Shown in pieces: positions 1 through 8,342 of a DNA stretch of 64,000 nt. Within the stretch, counting starts at the first letter, position 1. Each line of letters starts with the position of its first letter. The translations under genes were made by a program, and so were the position numbers. Origin of the DNA: JAWKUK01 sp964402175 (GTDB lineage Bacteria; Planctomycetota; UBA1135; GCA-002686595); the NCBI GenBank assembly GCA_964402175.1, contig CAYOBN010000022.1:3299-67298 (forward strand), given 5' to 3'. A model generated the notes under the pieces. That model saw only the letters and a program-made list of their open reading frames with translations, was not told the origin of the DNA and searched no databases.

Positions 1-2
1 GG

Positions 3-1985
3 GAGCGGCGCGCGGGCCGCGTCGACGACGGCACGACGGTGCTCGACTGGATGCCGGAGGAGCGCGAGCGCGGCATCACGATCACGGCCGCGGCGACCCG
101 GGTGCGGTGGGGCGAGGTCGAGGTGAACCTGATCGACACCCCCGGGCACGTCGACTTCACGTTCGAGGTCGAGCGCTGCCTGCGCGCCCTCGACGGGGCG
201 GTCCTGGTCGTCGATGCGGTGGCGGGGGTGCAGGCCCAGACGGAGACGATCGGCCGTCAGCTCGCGCGCGCCGGCGTGCCCGTCGTGGCGTTCGTGAACA
301 AGTGCGATCGGCCCGGGGCGGACGCGCTCGCGGCGGCGGCGACGCTGCGCTCGCGCCTCGGTTTGGCGGCGCTGCCGATCGCGTACCCGTGGTACGACGC
401 GGAGGGCGCGCTGCTCGGTGTGCTCGATGTGATCGGCCTCGCCGCTGCGCGGTACGGGCCCGACGCCGTGCCGGTCCGCGAGGCGCTACCGGAGGCGCTG
501 CGCGACGAGGTGCTCGTGCTGCGCGCGGAGCTCGCGGAGGCGCTCGCCGCGCGCGACGAGCGCCTGTTCGAGGTCGTCGCCGCGGGCCGCGAGCCGAGCG
601 CGGCGGAGCTCACGCGGGCCCTCCGTGCCGCGACCCTCGCGCGCGAGGCCGTGCCCGTCGTCGTCGGTGCGGCGCTGCGCGGCGTCGGTGTGTACGAAGC
701 GCTCGATGCGCTGGTCGCGTACTTGCCGGAGCCGCGCGAGGGCTCGCGGCCGAGCGCGTTCACGCTCGTGGACGGCGCCGCGACGACGCTCGCTCTGCCG
801 CCGCCGACCCACGACGCGCCGCTGGTCGCGTTTGTGTTCAAGGTGCAGGTTTCGCGGCACCGCGACCTTGCGTTCGTGCGTGTCCTCGCGGGTACGGTGC
901 GTGCAGGGGATCCGCTCTGGAATCCACGCATTCGCCAAATAGAGCGCGTTCACGAGGTTCTGCGCTTGCACGCCAACACCGCCGAAGCGGTCGGTTTCGC
1001 GAGCGCGGGGGACATCGTCGCGCTCGCGGGGCTCGGGTCCGCGGCCACGGGGGACACGCTGGTCGCTGGCGCTGAAGGCGCGCCGCGTTTCGCGGGTGTG
1101 CTGGCGCCGCTCGCAGAGGAGGCGCCGGTGCTGGCGCTCGCCGTCGAGCCGCACGATGGCGACGAACGCGAGCCGCTGCGGCGCGCGCTCGCACAGCTCG
1201 TGCGTGAGGACCCTTCGTTCCACGCCGACGAGGATCCGCACAGCGGACAATGGACCGCGCGCGGGATGGGGGAGCTGCACCTCGAGGTGACCCTCGGTCG
1301 GCTCACGCGCGAGTTCGGGCTCGCGCCCCGCATCGGCCGGCCGCGGGTCACGTTCCGCGAAGCGCTCACGCGCGGCGCCGAGGGGCGCGGCACGGTCGAG
1401 CGCGCGGTCCATGGCCAAGAGGCGTTCGCCGAGGTCGAGCTCTCGCTCGCTCCCGCAGCGACGACGGCGGTGCAGTTCGCCGCCGACGCGGCGGTGCCGG
1501 AGGCGCGGCGCGCGGCGATCGCCGCAGCGCTCGTCGCGGAGGCGGCGTCGGGGCCGCGTTTCGGGCTGCCGCTCGTCGGCGCGTCGGTGACGGTCACGGC
1601 CGGGCGCACGCGGCCCGGGGGCGACGCCGAGGCGGCCTGGACCCAGGCCGCGGTCGCGGCGCTGCGCGACGCCCTGCGCGCCGCGGATGCGGCGGGCGGG
1701 GTCGCGGTGCACGAACCCCTCGTCGAGGTGGTGGTCGAGACACCGGAGGCGTTCTCGAGCAGCGTGATCGGCGACCTGCAGGCACGCCGCGCGGCTCTGG
1801 GGGCGGTGGAATCGAGCCCGGGTCTCCGGCGCATCCACGCCCGCGGGCCCCTGGCGGGGTTCTTCGGGTATACGACGGCGCTGCGCTCCCTCTCCCAGGG
1901 CCGCGCGGTCGGCACCCTGGCCCCCGCGGGCTCCGGACCGGTGCCCGAGGGCGAGCTCAGGGCCCGCGGACTGGGGGGCTGGTGA
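3..1985 (+). CDS. fusA: Elongation factor G-like translational GTPase, 5' end missing
   Basis: This is a ribosomal translocation GTPase of the EF-G family, cytoplasmic. The reading frame is open to the window edge, so the P-loop (G1) is missing; about 660 residues are visible. Visible GTPase motifs are RGITI (switch I), DTPGHVDF (G3) and NKCD (G4, where NKMD is usual). Domains II to V follow, ending with the EF-G C-terminal signature (VIGDL, FGYTTALRSLSQGRA). It is divergent: domain IV lacks the usual SGGRGQYGHV segment, which is replaced by VERAVHGQEAFAEV. The tip loop normally written SYHDVDSSE reads about GRTRPGGDAE, so the conserved tip histidine appears absent. It may therefore be an EF-G paralogue rather than the main translocase. 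tuf does not follow it; a promoter and leader separate it from rpsJ. Confidence 0.9.
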   Translation, partial: ERRAGRVDDGTTVLDWMPEERERGITITAAATRVRWGEVEVNLIDTPGHVDFTFEVERCLRALDGAVLVVDAVAGVQAQTETIGRQLARAGVPVVAFVNKCDRPGADALAAAATLRSRLGLAALPIAYPWYDAEGALLGVLDVIGLAAARYGPDAVPVREALPEALRDEVLVLRAELAEALAARDERLFEVVAAGREPSAAELTRALRAATLAREAVPVVVGAALRGVGVYEALDALVAYLPEPREGSRPSAFTLVDGAATTLALPPPTHDAPLVAFVFKVQVSRHRDLAFVRVLAGTVRAGDPLWNPRIRQIERVHEVLRLHANTAEAVGFASAGDIVALAGLGSAATGDTLVAGAEGAPRFAGVLAPLAEEAPVLALAVEPHDGDEREPLRRALAQLVREDPSFHADEDPHSGQWTARGMGELHLEVTLGRLTREFGLAPRIGRPRVTFREALTRGAEGRGTVERAVHGQEAFAEVELSLAPAATTAVQFAADAAVPEARRAAIAAALVAEAASGPRFGLPLVGASVTVTAGRTRPGGDAEAAWTQAAVAALRDALRAADAAGGVAVHEPLVEVVVETPEAFSSSVIGDLQARRAALGAVESSPGLRRIHARGPLAGFFGYTTALRSLSQGRAVGTLAPAGSGPVPEGELRARGLGGW

Positions 1986-2026
1986 AGGTGCGGCGACGGA
2001 AAAGAAAAATGTTCGTGGGTCGGTGA

Positions 2027-2055
2027 TTGACCTGGCGTGGGGCCTCCCGTAGCAT
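2027..2055 (+). promoter_or_regulatory. Candidate sigma-70 promoter of the ribosomal gene block
   Basis: TTGACC at 2027-2032 and TAGCAT at 2050-2055 are separated by 17 bases, matching 5 of 6 and 4 of 6 consensus positions. The site lies 40 bases after the EF-G stop and about 190 bases before rpsJ. It would make rpsJ onward a separate transcription unit. Confidence 0.55.
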
Positions 2056-2247
2056 CCTCGCCCCAACCCGCAGGAAGGCCCCTCCGGAGGCACACCCACC
2101 TCCGCGTCGCCCGACGCCCTCTGGAGACCAGCCGACCTGACGGGATGCAGCCTTTTTTCGGCGGAGTGGTCGCCGCGCCCGGGAGTCCCCGGCGCCGTGA
2201 CCCCTGCGCCTCCCTCCGAACCCCTGACCCTGTCACCCGCACCCGGG
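2056..2247 (+). promoter_or_regulatory. Untranslated leader before rpsJ
   Basis: About 190 bases separate the candidate promoter from the rpsJ start and contain no convincing gene. Visible elements are a short GCGTC/GACGC stem-loop at 2104-2117 and a T6 run at 2153-2158 inside an otherwise GC-rich stretch. In other bacteria the S10 operon leader is a site of autogenous control by L4. The position here is compatible with that, but no recognisable L4 site was identified. Confidence 0.35.
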
Positions 2248-2553
<306 letters not shown>

Positions 2554-2623
2554 TCGTCAGCTCCGGTCGTCCCTCCGCTCTCTCGCACCATCCAACCCCG
2601 CCGCGTGGCCCCAGGTCGCCGCG

Positions 2624-2695
2624 CCCGAGCTCGCTCGGGTCGGTCAAGGGGGTCGAACCGGCGCCGGGTGAGCCCCGCCGGCCCGTTGCCGGCGG
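2624..2695 (+). promoter_or_regulatory. Two stem-loops in the rpsJ-rplC spacer
   Basis: A 6-bp stem with a 4-base loop lies at 2624-2639 (CCCGAG/CTCGGG). An 8-bp stem with a 5-base loop lies at 2675-2695 (CCGCCGGC/GCCGGCGG). Neither is followed by a T-tract, so they are unlikely to be simple terminators. They could modulate translation or processing between rpsJ and rplC; function unknown. Confidence 0.4.
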
Positions 2696-2731
2696 TCGCT
2701 GCACCCTCCACCCTGAACGAGTTCTGAAGAC

Positions 2732-3385
2732 ATGACGCTGCTTCTAGGACGCAAGCGAGGCATGACGCAGGTCTATGCCGCCGACGGCAAGGTCACCCCG
2801 GTGACCGTTGTCGAGGCCGGGCCGTGCACGGTCATGCAGGTCCGCAGCCAAGAGCGCGACGGCTACGACGCCGTCCAGCTCGGCTTCGAGGAGATCCGCA
2901 ACAAGCTGGTCTCCAAGCCCGTGCGCACCGCGGCAGAGAAGGCCGGCCTCGCGCCGAAGCGCTTCCTGCGCGAGCAGCGCCTCAAGGCTGCGGCCGAGCA
3001 CGCGGTCGGCGCGGTGCTCACGGTCGAGCTCTTCGAGGTCGGTCAGCTCGTCGACGTGATCGGCACGACGAAGGGCCGCGGCTTCTCCGGCACGATCAAG
3101 CGGCACAAGTTCAACCGCGGTCCCAAGACCCACGGCTGTATGAACTACCGCCAGCCGGGTTCGGTCGGTTCGTCCGCGTTCCCGAACCGCGTCATCAAGG
3201 GCAAGCGCATGTCGGGTCACTACGGTGACGAGCGCCAGACGGTCAAGAACCTCGAGATCGTCGGCGTCGACCGCGAGCGCAACCTGCTGCTCATCAAGGG
3301 CTCGGTGCCCGGGCACAACAACGGCTTCGTCCAAGTCCGCACCGCCAAGACCGGCATGCCGAAGGGCGCCGCGAAGAAAGGCTGA
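2732..3385 (+). CDS. rplC: 50S ribosomal protein L3
   Basis: L3 (217 residues) binds 23S rRNA near the peptidyl-transferase centre and is an early assembly protein. The N-terminus LLGRKRGMTQVYAADGKVTP is typical. The long internal loop carries the GRGFSGTIKRHKFNRGPKTH segment that reaches the peptidyl-transferase centre. The ATG at 2732 has no clear Shine-Dalgarno sequence (GTTCTGAAGAC precedes it). rplD follows 5 bases after the stop. Confidence 0.97.
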   Translation: MTLLLGRKRGMTQVYAADGKVTPVTVVEAGPCTVMQVRSQERDGYDAVQLGFEEIRNKLVSKPVRTAAEKAGLAPKRFLREQRLKAAAEHAVGAVLTVELFEVGQLVDVIGTTKGRGFSGTIKRHKFNRGPKTHGCMNYRQPGSVGSSAFPNRVIKGKRMSGHYGDERQTVKNLEIVGVDRERNLLLIKGSVPGHNNGFVQVRTAKTGMPKGAAKKG

Positions 3386-3390
3386 TCCCC

Positions 3391-4020
3391 ATGAACGTCA
3401 AGAGCTACAAGGCGGGACAGGTCGGCCAGGTCGAAGTCGACACGACGGCGTTCGGTGACCGCGTCCTCTATCGCACGCTGAAGGAGGCGGTGCTCTCGCA
3501 CCTCGCCAACCAGCGCCAGGGCACGGTGAACACCCGCGGTCGCGCCGAGGTCTCCGGCTCGAACAAGAAGCCGTACAAGCAGAAGCACACCGGCCGGGCG
3601 CGCGCGGGTGACCGCAAGTCGCCGATCTGGCGCGGTGGCGGTACGGTCTTCGGGCCGAAGCCCCGCGACTACTCGTACCACCTGCCGAAGAAGGAGCGCC
3701 GTGTGGCCCTCCGCACCGCGCTGGCGGGCAAGTTTGCCGATGGCCAAGTGGTCGTCGCCGACCTGACGCAGATCACCGCGCCGTCCTCCAAGGAGGCCCG
3801 CAAGGTGCTGACCGCGTGCGACGCGCACGCCCGCGCCTGCATCGTGCTCGCCGAGCGCGACGAGAACGTCTACCGCTCCTTCCGGAACTTCCCGAAGGTC
3901 GCGGTGCGCACGGCGGACGACCTGTGCGCTTTCGATGTCGCCAACGGCGGCATCATCATCGCCGAACAAGGGGCCCTCGAACGCCTGAAGGGGCGCGTCG
4001 GGAAGTCCGAGGCCCAGTGA
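3391..4020 (+). CDS. rplD: 50S ribosomal protein L4
   Basis: L4 (209 residues) lines the exit tunnel and in many bacteria represses its own operon. The conserved extended loop is visible (RAEVSGSNKKPYKQKHTGRA, then GDRKSPIWRGGGTVFGPKPR). The C-terminal Rossmann-like domain is complete. The gene starts 5 bases after rplC. The upstream bases (CTGATCCCC) contain no Shine-Dalgarno motif, so translational coupling to rplC is likely. Confidence 0.97.
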   Translation: MNVKSYKAGQVGQVEVDTTAFGDRVLYRTLKEAVLSHLANQRQGTVNTRGRAEVSGSNKKPYKQKHTGRARAGDRKSPIWRGGGTVFGPKPRDYSYHLPKKERRVALRTALAGKFADGQVVVADLTQITAPSSKEARKVLTACDAHARACIVLAERDENVYRSFRNFPKVAVRTADDLCAFDVANGGIIIAEQGALERLKGRVGKSEAQ

Positions 4021-4057
4021 GGTCTGGCAAACGACCTGAGCATCAAGGAGCTGAACC

Positions 4058-4351
4058 GTGAGCCAACACCTCGACCGCTTCTACAGCATCATCAAGCGTC
4101 CGCACCTGACGGAGAAGTCGACCCGCGACAACGAGGGGCGCAACGCTTACCACTTCCGCGTCCCGGTCGACGCGAACAAGATCGAGATCCGCAAAGCGGT
4201 CGAGACCCTGTTCAAGGTCAACGTGACGAGCGTGAACACACTGCGCAAGAACGGGAAGACCCGTCGGCGCGGCTGGGTGGCCGGACATCGGCCGGATTGG
4301 AAGAAGGCCATGGTGACCCTCCAGGAGGGGCAGTCGATCGACATCTTCTGA
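4058..4351 (+). CDS. rplW: 50S ribosomal protein L23
   Basis: L23 (97 residues) sits at the tunnel exit, where trigger factor and SRP dock. IIKRPHLTEKST and the RKAVETLFKVNVTSVNTL segment are typical. The start codon is GTG at 4058, supported by AAGGAG at 4045-4050, one of the few good Shine-Dalgarno sites in this operon. The protein is close to the usual family length. Confidence 0.96.
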   Translation: MSQHLDRFYSIIKRPHLTEKSTRDNEGRNAYHFRVPVDANKIEIRKAVETLFKVNVTSVNTLRKNGKTRRRGWVAGHRPDWKKAMVTLQEGQSIDIF

Positions 4352-4421
4352 TGTCGCCGCACGCCACAGCCGTTTCCCTGCGAGCGTAACCACCTCGAGA
4401 ACACAGCTCCGGACCTGAACC

Positions 4422-5252
4422 ATGGCCATCCGTAAGTACAACCCGACGTCAGCGGGACGCCGCCACGGCAGCGTGCTCGACTACGCCGAGATCACCTCGA
4501 CGAAGCCCGAGAAGTCGCTGCTGCGCCCGAAGCCCAAGACGGGCGGTCGCAACAACCACGGTCACATGACGACCCGCCACCTCGGTGGCGGCAACAAGCA
4601 GAAGTACCGGGTCATCGACTTCAAGCGCGAGAAGGACGGGATCCCCGCCAAGGTCGCGACGATCGAGTACGACCCGAACCGCACCTGCTTCATCGCGCTG
4701 CTCCATTACGCGGACGGCGAGAAGCGCTACATCCTCGCACCGATCGGCCTGCAGGTCGGCATGACCGTCCTGTCCGGCGAGTCCGCCGACCCGAACACGG
4801 GCAACTCGAAGAAGCTGCGCGACATCCCGATCGGGGTGCAGGTGCACAACGTCGAGCTCCAGCCCGGCCGCGGCGGCCAGCTCGCCCGCTCGGCGGGGAT
4901 GTCGGTGCAGCTCACCGCGCGCGAGGGCGAGCACGCCGTGCTCACCCTGCCCTCGGGTGAAGTGCGCCGCGTGCACGTGACGTGCCGCGCCACGATCGGC
5001 CGGGTCGGCAACACCGACCACCAGAACGTCAAGCTCGGCAAAGCCGGCCGCAAGCGTCACATGGGCGTCCGCCCGAGTGTCCGCGGCACCGCGATGAACC
5101 CCGTCGACCACCCCATGGGTGGTGGCGAAGGTCGCACCGCGGGTGGGCGTCACCCCTGCTCGCCGACTGCCGTCCTCGCCAAGGGCGGCCGTACCCGTCG
5201 TCCCAACCACCCGACCAACCGCTTCATCATCCGTCGCCGCCACAAGCGCTGA
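4422..5252 (+). CDS. rplB: 50S ribosomal protein L2
   Basis: L2 (276 residues) is needed for subunit joining and peptidyl transfer. The N-terminal KYNPTSAGRRHGSVLDY and the C-terminal segment with NPVDHPMGGGEGRTAGGRHP are both intact; the latter holds the conserved peptidyl-transferase-centre histidine. The ATG start is preceded by CGGACCTGAACC with no Shine-Dalgarno. rpsS follows after 15 bases. Confidence 0.98.
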   Translation: MAIRKYNPTSAGRRHGSVLDYAEITSTKPEKSLLRPKPKTGGRNNHGHMTTRHLGGGNKQKYRVIDFKREKDGIPAKVATIEYDPNRTCFIALLHYADGEKRYILAPIGLQVGMTVLSGESADPNTGNSKKLRDIPIGVQVHNVELQPGRGGQLARSAGMSVQLTAREGEHAVLTLPSGEVRRVHVTCRATIGRVGNTDHQNVKLGKAGRKRHMGVRPSVRGTAMNPVDHPMGGGEGRTAGGRHPCSPTAVLAKGGRTRRPNHPTNRFIIRRRHKR

Positions 5253-5267
5253 TCTAGGACGACGCCC

Positions 5268-5546
5268 ATGAGCCGCAGTGTCAAAAAGGGCCCCTACGTC
5301 GATCACAACCTTCTGAAGAAGGTCGACGCCATGGGGGAGAAGAAGACGCCCATCACCACTTGGGCGCGCTCCTGCACGATCATCCCCGATTTCATCGGGC
5401 ACACGTTCATGGTCCACGACGGGCGTAGGCACGTGAAGGTCTACGTGAACGAGGACATGGTCGGGCACAAGCTGGGTGAGTTCGCGCCAACGCGCGTCTT
5501 CCGTGGCCACACCAACAAGAAGGAAGGCCAGAAGGCCGGGAAGTGA
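5268..5546 (+). CDS. rpsS: 30S ribosomal protein S19
   Basis: S19 (92 residues) is in the 30S head and contacts S13 and bridge B1a. The sequence starts MSRSVKKGPYVDHNLLKKVD and contains TTWARSCTIIPDFIGHTFMV and KLGEFAPTRVFRGH, all family signatures. It lies 15 bases after rplB and 16 bases before rplV. Confidence 0.97.
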   Translation: MSRSVKKGPYVDHNLLKKVDAMGEKKTPITTWARSCTIIPDFIGHTFMVHDGRRHVKVYVNEDMVGHKLGEFAPTRVFRGHTNKKEGQKAGK

Positions 5547-5562
5547 TTCCCGGGAGTGAATC

Positions 5563-5970
5563 ATGAAGAATGAGCTCATCCGCGAGCAGGGCGGCTTTGT
5601 GGCGCGCCACCGGTACGCACGCATCACGGCGCGCAAGGCGCGCCTGGTGGCGGACATGATCCGCGGCCGGTACGCCAACGAAGCCCTCGAGTTGCTGACC
5701 CTTTCGCCGAAGCGCGGCGCCTCCTACTACATCAAGGTGGTGGAGAGCGCTGTCGCCAACGCCGCGCAGGACGAGGAGACCAACGTGAACAACCTGGTCA
5801 TCCTCGACGCCCGCGCGGACGACGGCCCCCTCGTCAACAACCGGCTTCGGTTCCGACCGGGCCCCCAAGGGCGCGCCCTCCCGTGGCGCAAGAAGACGAG
5901 CCACCTCACGGTGATCGTCGCCGACCCCTCCAAGCTCCGCAGCGCGAAAGGAGTGGCCGCCGGCGTCTGA
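5563..5970 (+). CDS. rplV: 50S ribosomal protein L22
   Basis: L22 (135 residues) forms part of the exit-tunnel constriction. The N-terminal globular part (RYARITARKARLVADMIRG) is clear. The beta-hairpin segment is present but divergent: the usual RAKGRA-type motif reads GPQGRALPWRKKTSHLTVIV. The N-terminus extends about 15 residues beyond shorter family members. The start is preceded by GGGAGTGAATC, a partial Shine-Dalgarno. Confidence 0.95.
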   Translation: MKNELIREQGGFVARHRYARITARKARLVADMIRGRYANEALELLTLSPKRGASYYIKVVESAVANAAQDEETNVNNLVILDARADDGPLVNNRLRFRPGPQGRALPWRKKTSHLTVIVADPSKLRSAKGVAAGV

Positions 5971-5988
5971 CGCCGAGGCTCGATCCAT

Positions 5989-6798
5989 ATGGGACAGAAG
6001 ATCCACCCGACCGGCTACCGGATCGGCGTCATCGAACCCTGGGCGTCCCGCTGGCACGGAGGCAAGCACGATTTCGCGCGCCTCCTGCTGCAGGACAAGA
6101 AGATCCGCGACCACATCATGAAGGATTACGGCTCGGCCGGAATCCCGCGCATCGAGATCGAGCGCACGAGTGATGCGGTCAACGTGATCCTCTTCACGGC
6201 CCGTCCGGGTGTGCTCGTCGGCCGCAAAGGCATGCGCATCGACCAGCTCAAGACCGAGCTGCAGGTGCTCGCCGGCATGACCGTGCACCTGACGATCCAC
6301 GAGATCAAGCGCCCCGAGCTCTCGGCGGGCCTCGTCGCCGAGGTCGTCGCGGACCAGCTCAAGCGCCGCATGGCCTTCCGCCGCGCGGTGAAGAAGGCGA
6401 TCCAGACGACGATCCAGGCCGGCGCCCAGGGCATCAAGGTCCAGATCTCGGGCCGCCTCGGCGGCGCGGAGATGTCGCGGGTCCTCGCCGAGCGCGAAGG
6501 CCGCGTCCCGCTCTCGACGCTGCAGAGCCACATCGAGTACGGCACGGCGGAAGCCCGCACGACGTACGGTGTGATCGGCGTCAAGTGCTGGATCTACAAG
6601 GGCGAGATCGACCGCGGCCAGAAGGTCAACTACCGCGTGATCTCGGCCGCCGGTGGGCGCTTCGAGCGCGGCGGTCCGGGCGGTGGTCCGGGCGGCCCCG
6701 GTGGTCCGCGTCGTGGCGGCGGTGGCCGTCGCGGTGGTGGCGGCGGTGGTCGCCGTGGTGGTTCCGGTCGTGGTCCGCGTGGTGGAGGTGATCGCTAA
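5989..6798 (+). CDS. rpsC: 30S ribosomal protein S3 with Gly/Arg-rich tail
   Basis: S3 (269 residues) lines the mRNA entry channel and contributes to unwinding of structured mRNA. A KH type-2 domain with the GRKG loop lies near residues 75-85 (VLVGRKGMRIDQLK). The S3 C-terminal domain follows (GIKVQISGRLGGAEMSR, then HIEYGTAEARTTYGVIGVK). From about residue 222 the protein continues as roughly 47 residues of almost only Gly, Arg and Pro (RRGGGGRRGGGGGG type), absent from standard S3 of about 210-235 residues. The stop TAA overlaps the rplP start by one base (TAATG). Confidence 0.97.
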   Translation: MGQKIHPTGYRIGVIEPWASRWHGGKHDFARLLLQDKKIRDHIMKDYGSAGIPRIEIERTSDAVNVILFTARPGVLVGRKGMRIDQLKTELQVLAGMTVHLTIHEIKRPELSAGLVAEVVADQLKRRMAFRRAVKKAIQTTIQAGAQGIKVQISGRLGGAEMSRVLAEREGRVPLSTLQSHIEYGTAEARTTYGVIGVKCWIYKGEIDRGQKVNYRVISAAGGRFERGGPGGGPGGPGGPRRGGGGRRGGGGGGRRGGSGRGPRGGGDR

Positions 6799-7217
6799 TG
6801 GCGTACATGCCGAAACGGTTCAAGCACCGCCGGGTGTTCCGCGGTCGCATCAAGGGTTTCGCGACCCGTTGCAACCGCGTCTCCTTCGGTGACTTCGGAC
6901 TCCAAGCCCTCGACGCCGCTTGGTTGACAGGGCGTCAGATCGAGGCCGGCCGCATCGCGGCCAACCGCGCCACCCAGGGCGCGGCGAAGGTCTGGATCCG
7001 CGTGTTCCCCGACAAGCCCGTCACCGCCAAGCCGGCGGAGACCCGAATGGGTAAAGGTAAGGGCGACATCGAGTTCTGGGCGGCCGAGGTGCGGCCGGGC
7101 ACGATCCTCTTCGAGCTCGGGAACTGCACCGAGGAGAAGGCGAAGCTCGCCTTCAAGCGCATCGCCCACAAGATGCCCATCAAGGTCCGCATGGTCCGCC
7201 GCGTGGCGACCCACTGA
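6798..7217 (+). CDS. rplP: 50S ribosomal protein L16
   Basis: L16 (139 residues) binds 23S rRNA at the A-site region. MPKRFKHRRVFRGRIKGF at the N-terminus, RIFPDKP-type sequence (RVFPDKPVTAKPAETRMGKG) and AFKRIAHKMPIK are diagnostic. Start ATG overlaps the rpsC stop by one base, implying translational coupling. A 128-base untranslated gap follows before rpmC, whereas these two genes usually abut or overlap. Confidence 0.97.
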   Translation: MAYMPKRFKHRRVFRGRIKGFATRCNRVSFGDFGLQALDAAWLTGRQIEAGRIAANRATQGAAKVWIRVFPDKPVTAKPAETRMGKGKGDIEFWAAEVRPGTILFELGNCTEEKAKLAFKRIAHKMPIKVRMVRRVATH

Positions 7218-7345
7218 GGCGAGACCCGTAGGCGCGACTCCGCGCCCCTAGAACCCAGCTTCGAGAGCCCAGAACCCGCCCCGAGAGCGAGCCCCCGCGA
7301 GGGGGCCCCCAAGAGCCAGCCCCAGTTCAGCGGGGCGCGAGAGCC
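7218..7345 (+). other. Unusually long rplP-rpmC spacer
   Basis: This 128-base spacer contains no gene. It is purine/C-rich with recurring AGAACCC and GAGAGC units and a small CCCCCGCGAGGGGG stem-loop near 7290-7303. No T-tract follows, so termination is not indicated. Confidence 0.5.
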
Positions 7346-7561
7346 ATGAAGACCGAAGAGATCCGCGGCAAGACCAACAACGAGCTCGAGACCGCGCTCG
7401 AGCAGACGAAGCGCGAGCTGTTCGAGCTCCGTTTCGGCGCGACGACGGGGTCGCAGTCCAACACGTCCCGTACCAGCGAGTTGCGCCGCACCGTGGCGCG
7501 GATCCTGACCGTGCTCCACGAGCGCGAGCACGGCGTCCGCGGCCAGCAGGTCGTCCGCTGA
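7346..7561 (+). CDS. rpmC: 50S ribosomal protein L29
   Basis: L29 (71 residues) is a two-helix protein at the tunnel exit next to L23. The motif ELETALEQTKRELFELRF is the family signature and is followed by RTVARILTVLHER. The ATG at 7346 is preceded by GGGGCGCGAGAGCC. The stop reads TGATCC, a context shared with many genes in this block. Confidence 0.95.
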   Translation: MKTEEIRGKTNNELETALEQTKRELFELRFGATTGSQSNTSRTSELRRTVARILTVLHEREHGVRGQQVVR

Positions 7562-7608
7562 TCCATTCCCTTCGACGCTCTCCACCCCCGAGCCCGACCG
7601 ACGCCGTC

Positions 7609-7977
7609 ATGAGCCAACCCCAATCGAACCCGCACCAAGGCGCGGGCGACGCTGCCCCGCGCAACCGTCGCCGTGTCGTGCAGGGCATCGTCTCGACCGA
7701 CGCGATGGCGAAGTCCATCGGCGTCCGCATCGAGCGGATGTTCAAGCACCCGAAGTACAAGAAGTACATCCGGCGCCACTCGAAGGTGTACGCCCACGAC
7801 GAGCTCAACGAGGCGCGCGTCGGCGACCGCGTCGAGATCATGGAGTGCCGCCCGCTCTCCAAGCTGAAGCGCTGGCGCCTCGTCCGCATCGTCGAGCGCC
7901 CCGCGCTCTCCGCGGCCGCGGCCCTCGACCCGATGAACATGGACGGCAGTCGCCGCTCCCAGGGAGGTGAAGCATGA
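7609..7977 (+). CDS. rpsQ: 30S ribosomal protein S17
   Basis: S17 (122 residues) is a primary 16S rRNA binder. The core (RRVVQGIVSTDAMAKSIGVR, then KVYAHDELNEARVGDRVEI and ECRPLSKLKRWRL) is canonical. The protein is longer than the usual 80-90 residues, with an N-terminal extension of about 20 residues rich in Gln/Asn/Pro and a C-terminal Ala-rich tail. The upstream bases lack a Shine-Dalgarno motif. The last codons overlap rplN by 4 bases (ATGA). Confidence 0.95.
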   Translation: MSQPQSNPHQGAGDAAPRNRRRVVQGIVSTDAMAKSIGVRIERMFKHPKYKKYIRRHSKVYAHDELNEARVGDRVEIMECRPLSKLKRWRLVRIVERPALSAAAALDPMNMDGSRRSQGGEA

Positions 7978-8342
7978 TCCAGATGCAGACATACCTGGAC
8001 GTCGCCGACAACACCGGCGCGAAGCAAGTCCAGTGCATCAAGGTGCTCGGTGGCACGAACCGCCGCTACGCCAGCCTCGGTGACATCATCGTCGCCTCCG
8101 TCAAGAAGGCGATCCCAGGGTCCGAGGTCAAGCCCGGCTCCGTCGTCAAGGGTGTCATCGTGCGCACGCGCAACGCGACGCGCCGCGAGGACGGCAGCTA
8201 TGTGCGGTTCGACCGCAACGCGCTCGTGCTCGTCGACGCGGAAGGCAACCCGAAGGGCACCCGCATCTTCGGCGCCGTCGCCCGTGAGCTGCGCGACCGC
8301 AACTTCATGAAGATCGTCTCCCTCGCCCAGGAGGTGGTGTGA
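7974..8342 (+). CDS. rplN: 50S ribosomal protein L14
   Basis: L14 (122 residues) forms inter-subunit bridges B5 and B8. MIQMQTYLDVADNTGAKQVQ and GVIVRTRNATRREDGSYVRF are diagnostic. It has a strong Shine-Dalgarno (GGGAGGTG) inside the end of rpsQ and overlaps that gene by 4 bases. Length is exactly that of the family. Confidence 0.98.
   Translation: MIQMQTYLDVADNTGAKQVQCIKVLGGTNRRYASLGDIIVASVKKAIPGSEVKPGSVVKGVIVRTRNATRREDGSYVRFDRNALVLVDAEGNPKGTRIFGAVARELRDRNFMKIVSLAQEVV

Noticed and set aside
2640..2700. GGTTCGAC-like sequence on the minus strand suggesting a tRNA
   Set aside because: The T-arm stem does not pair and no cloverleaf can be drawn.
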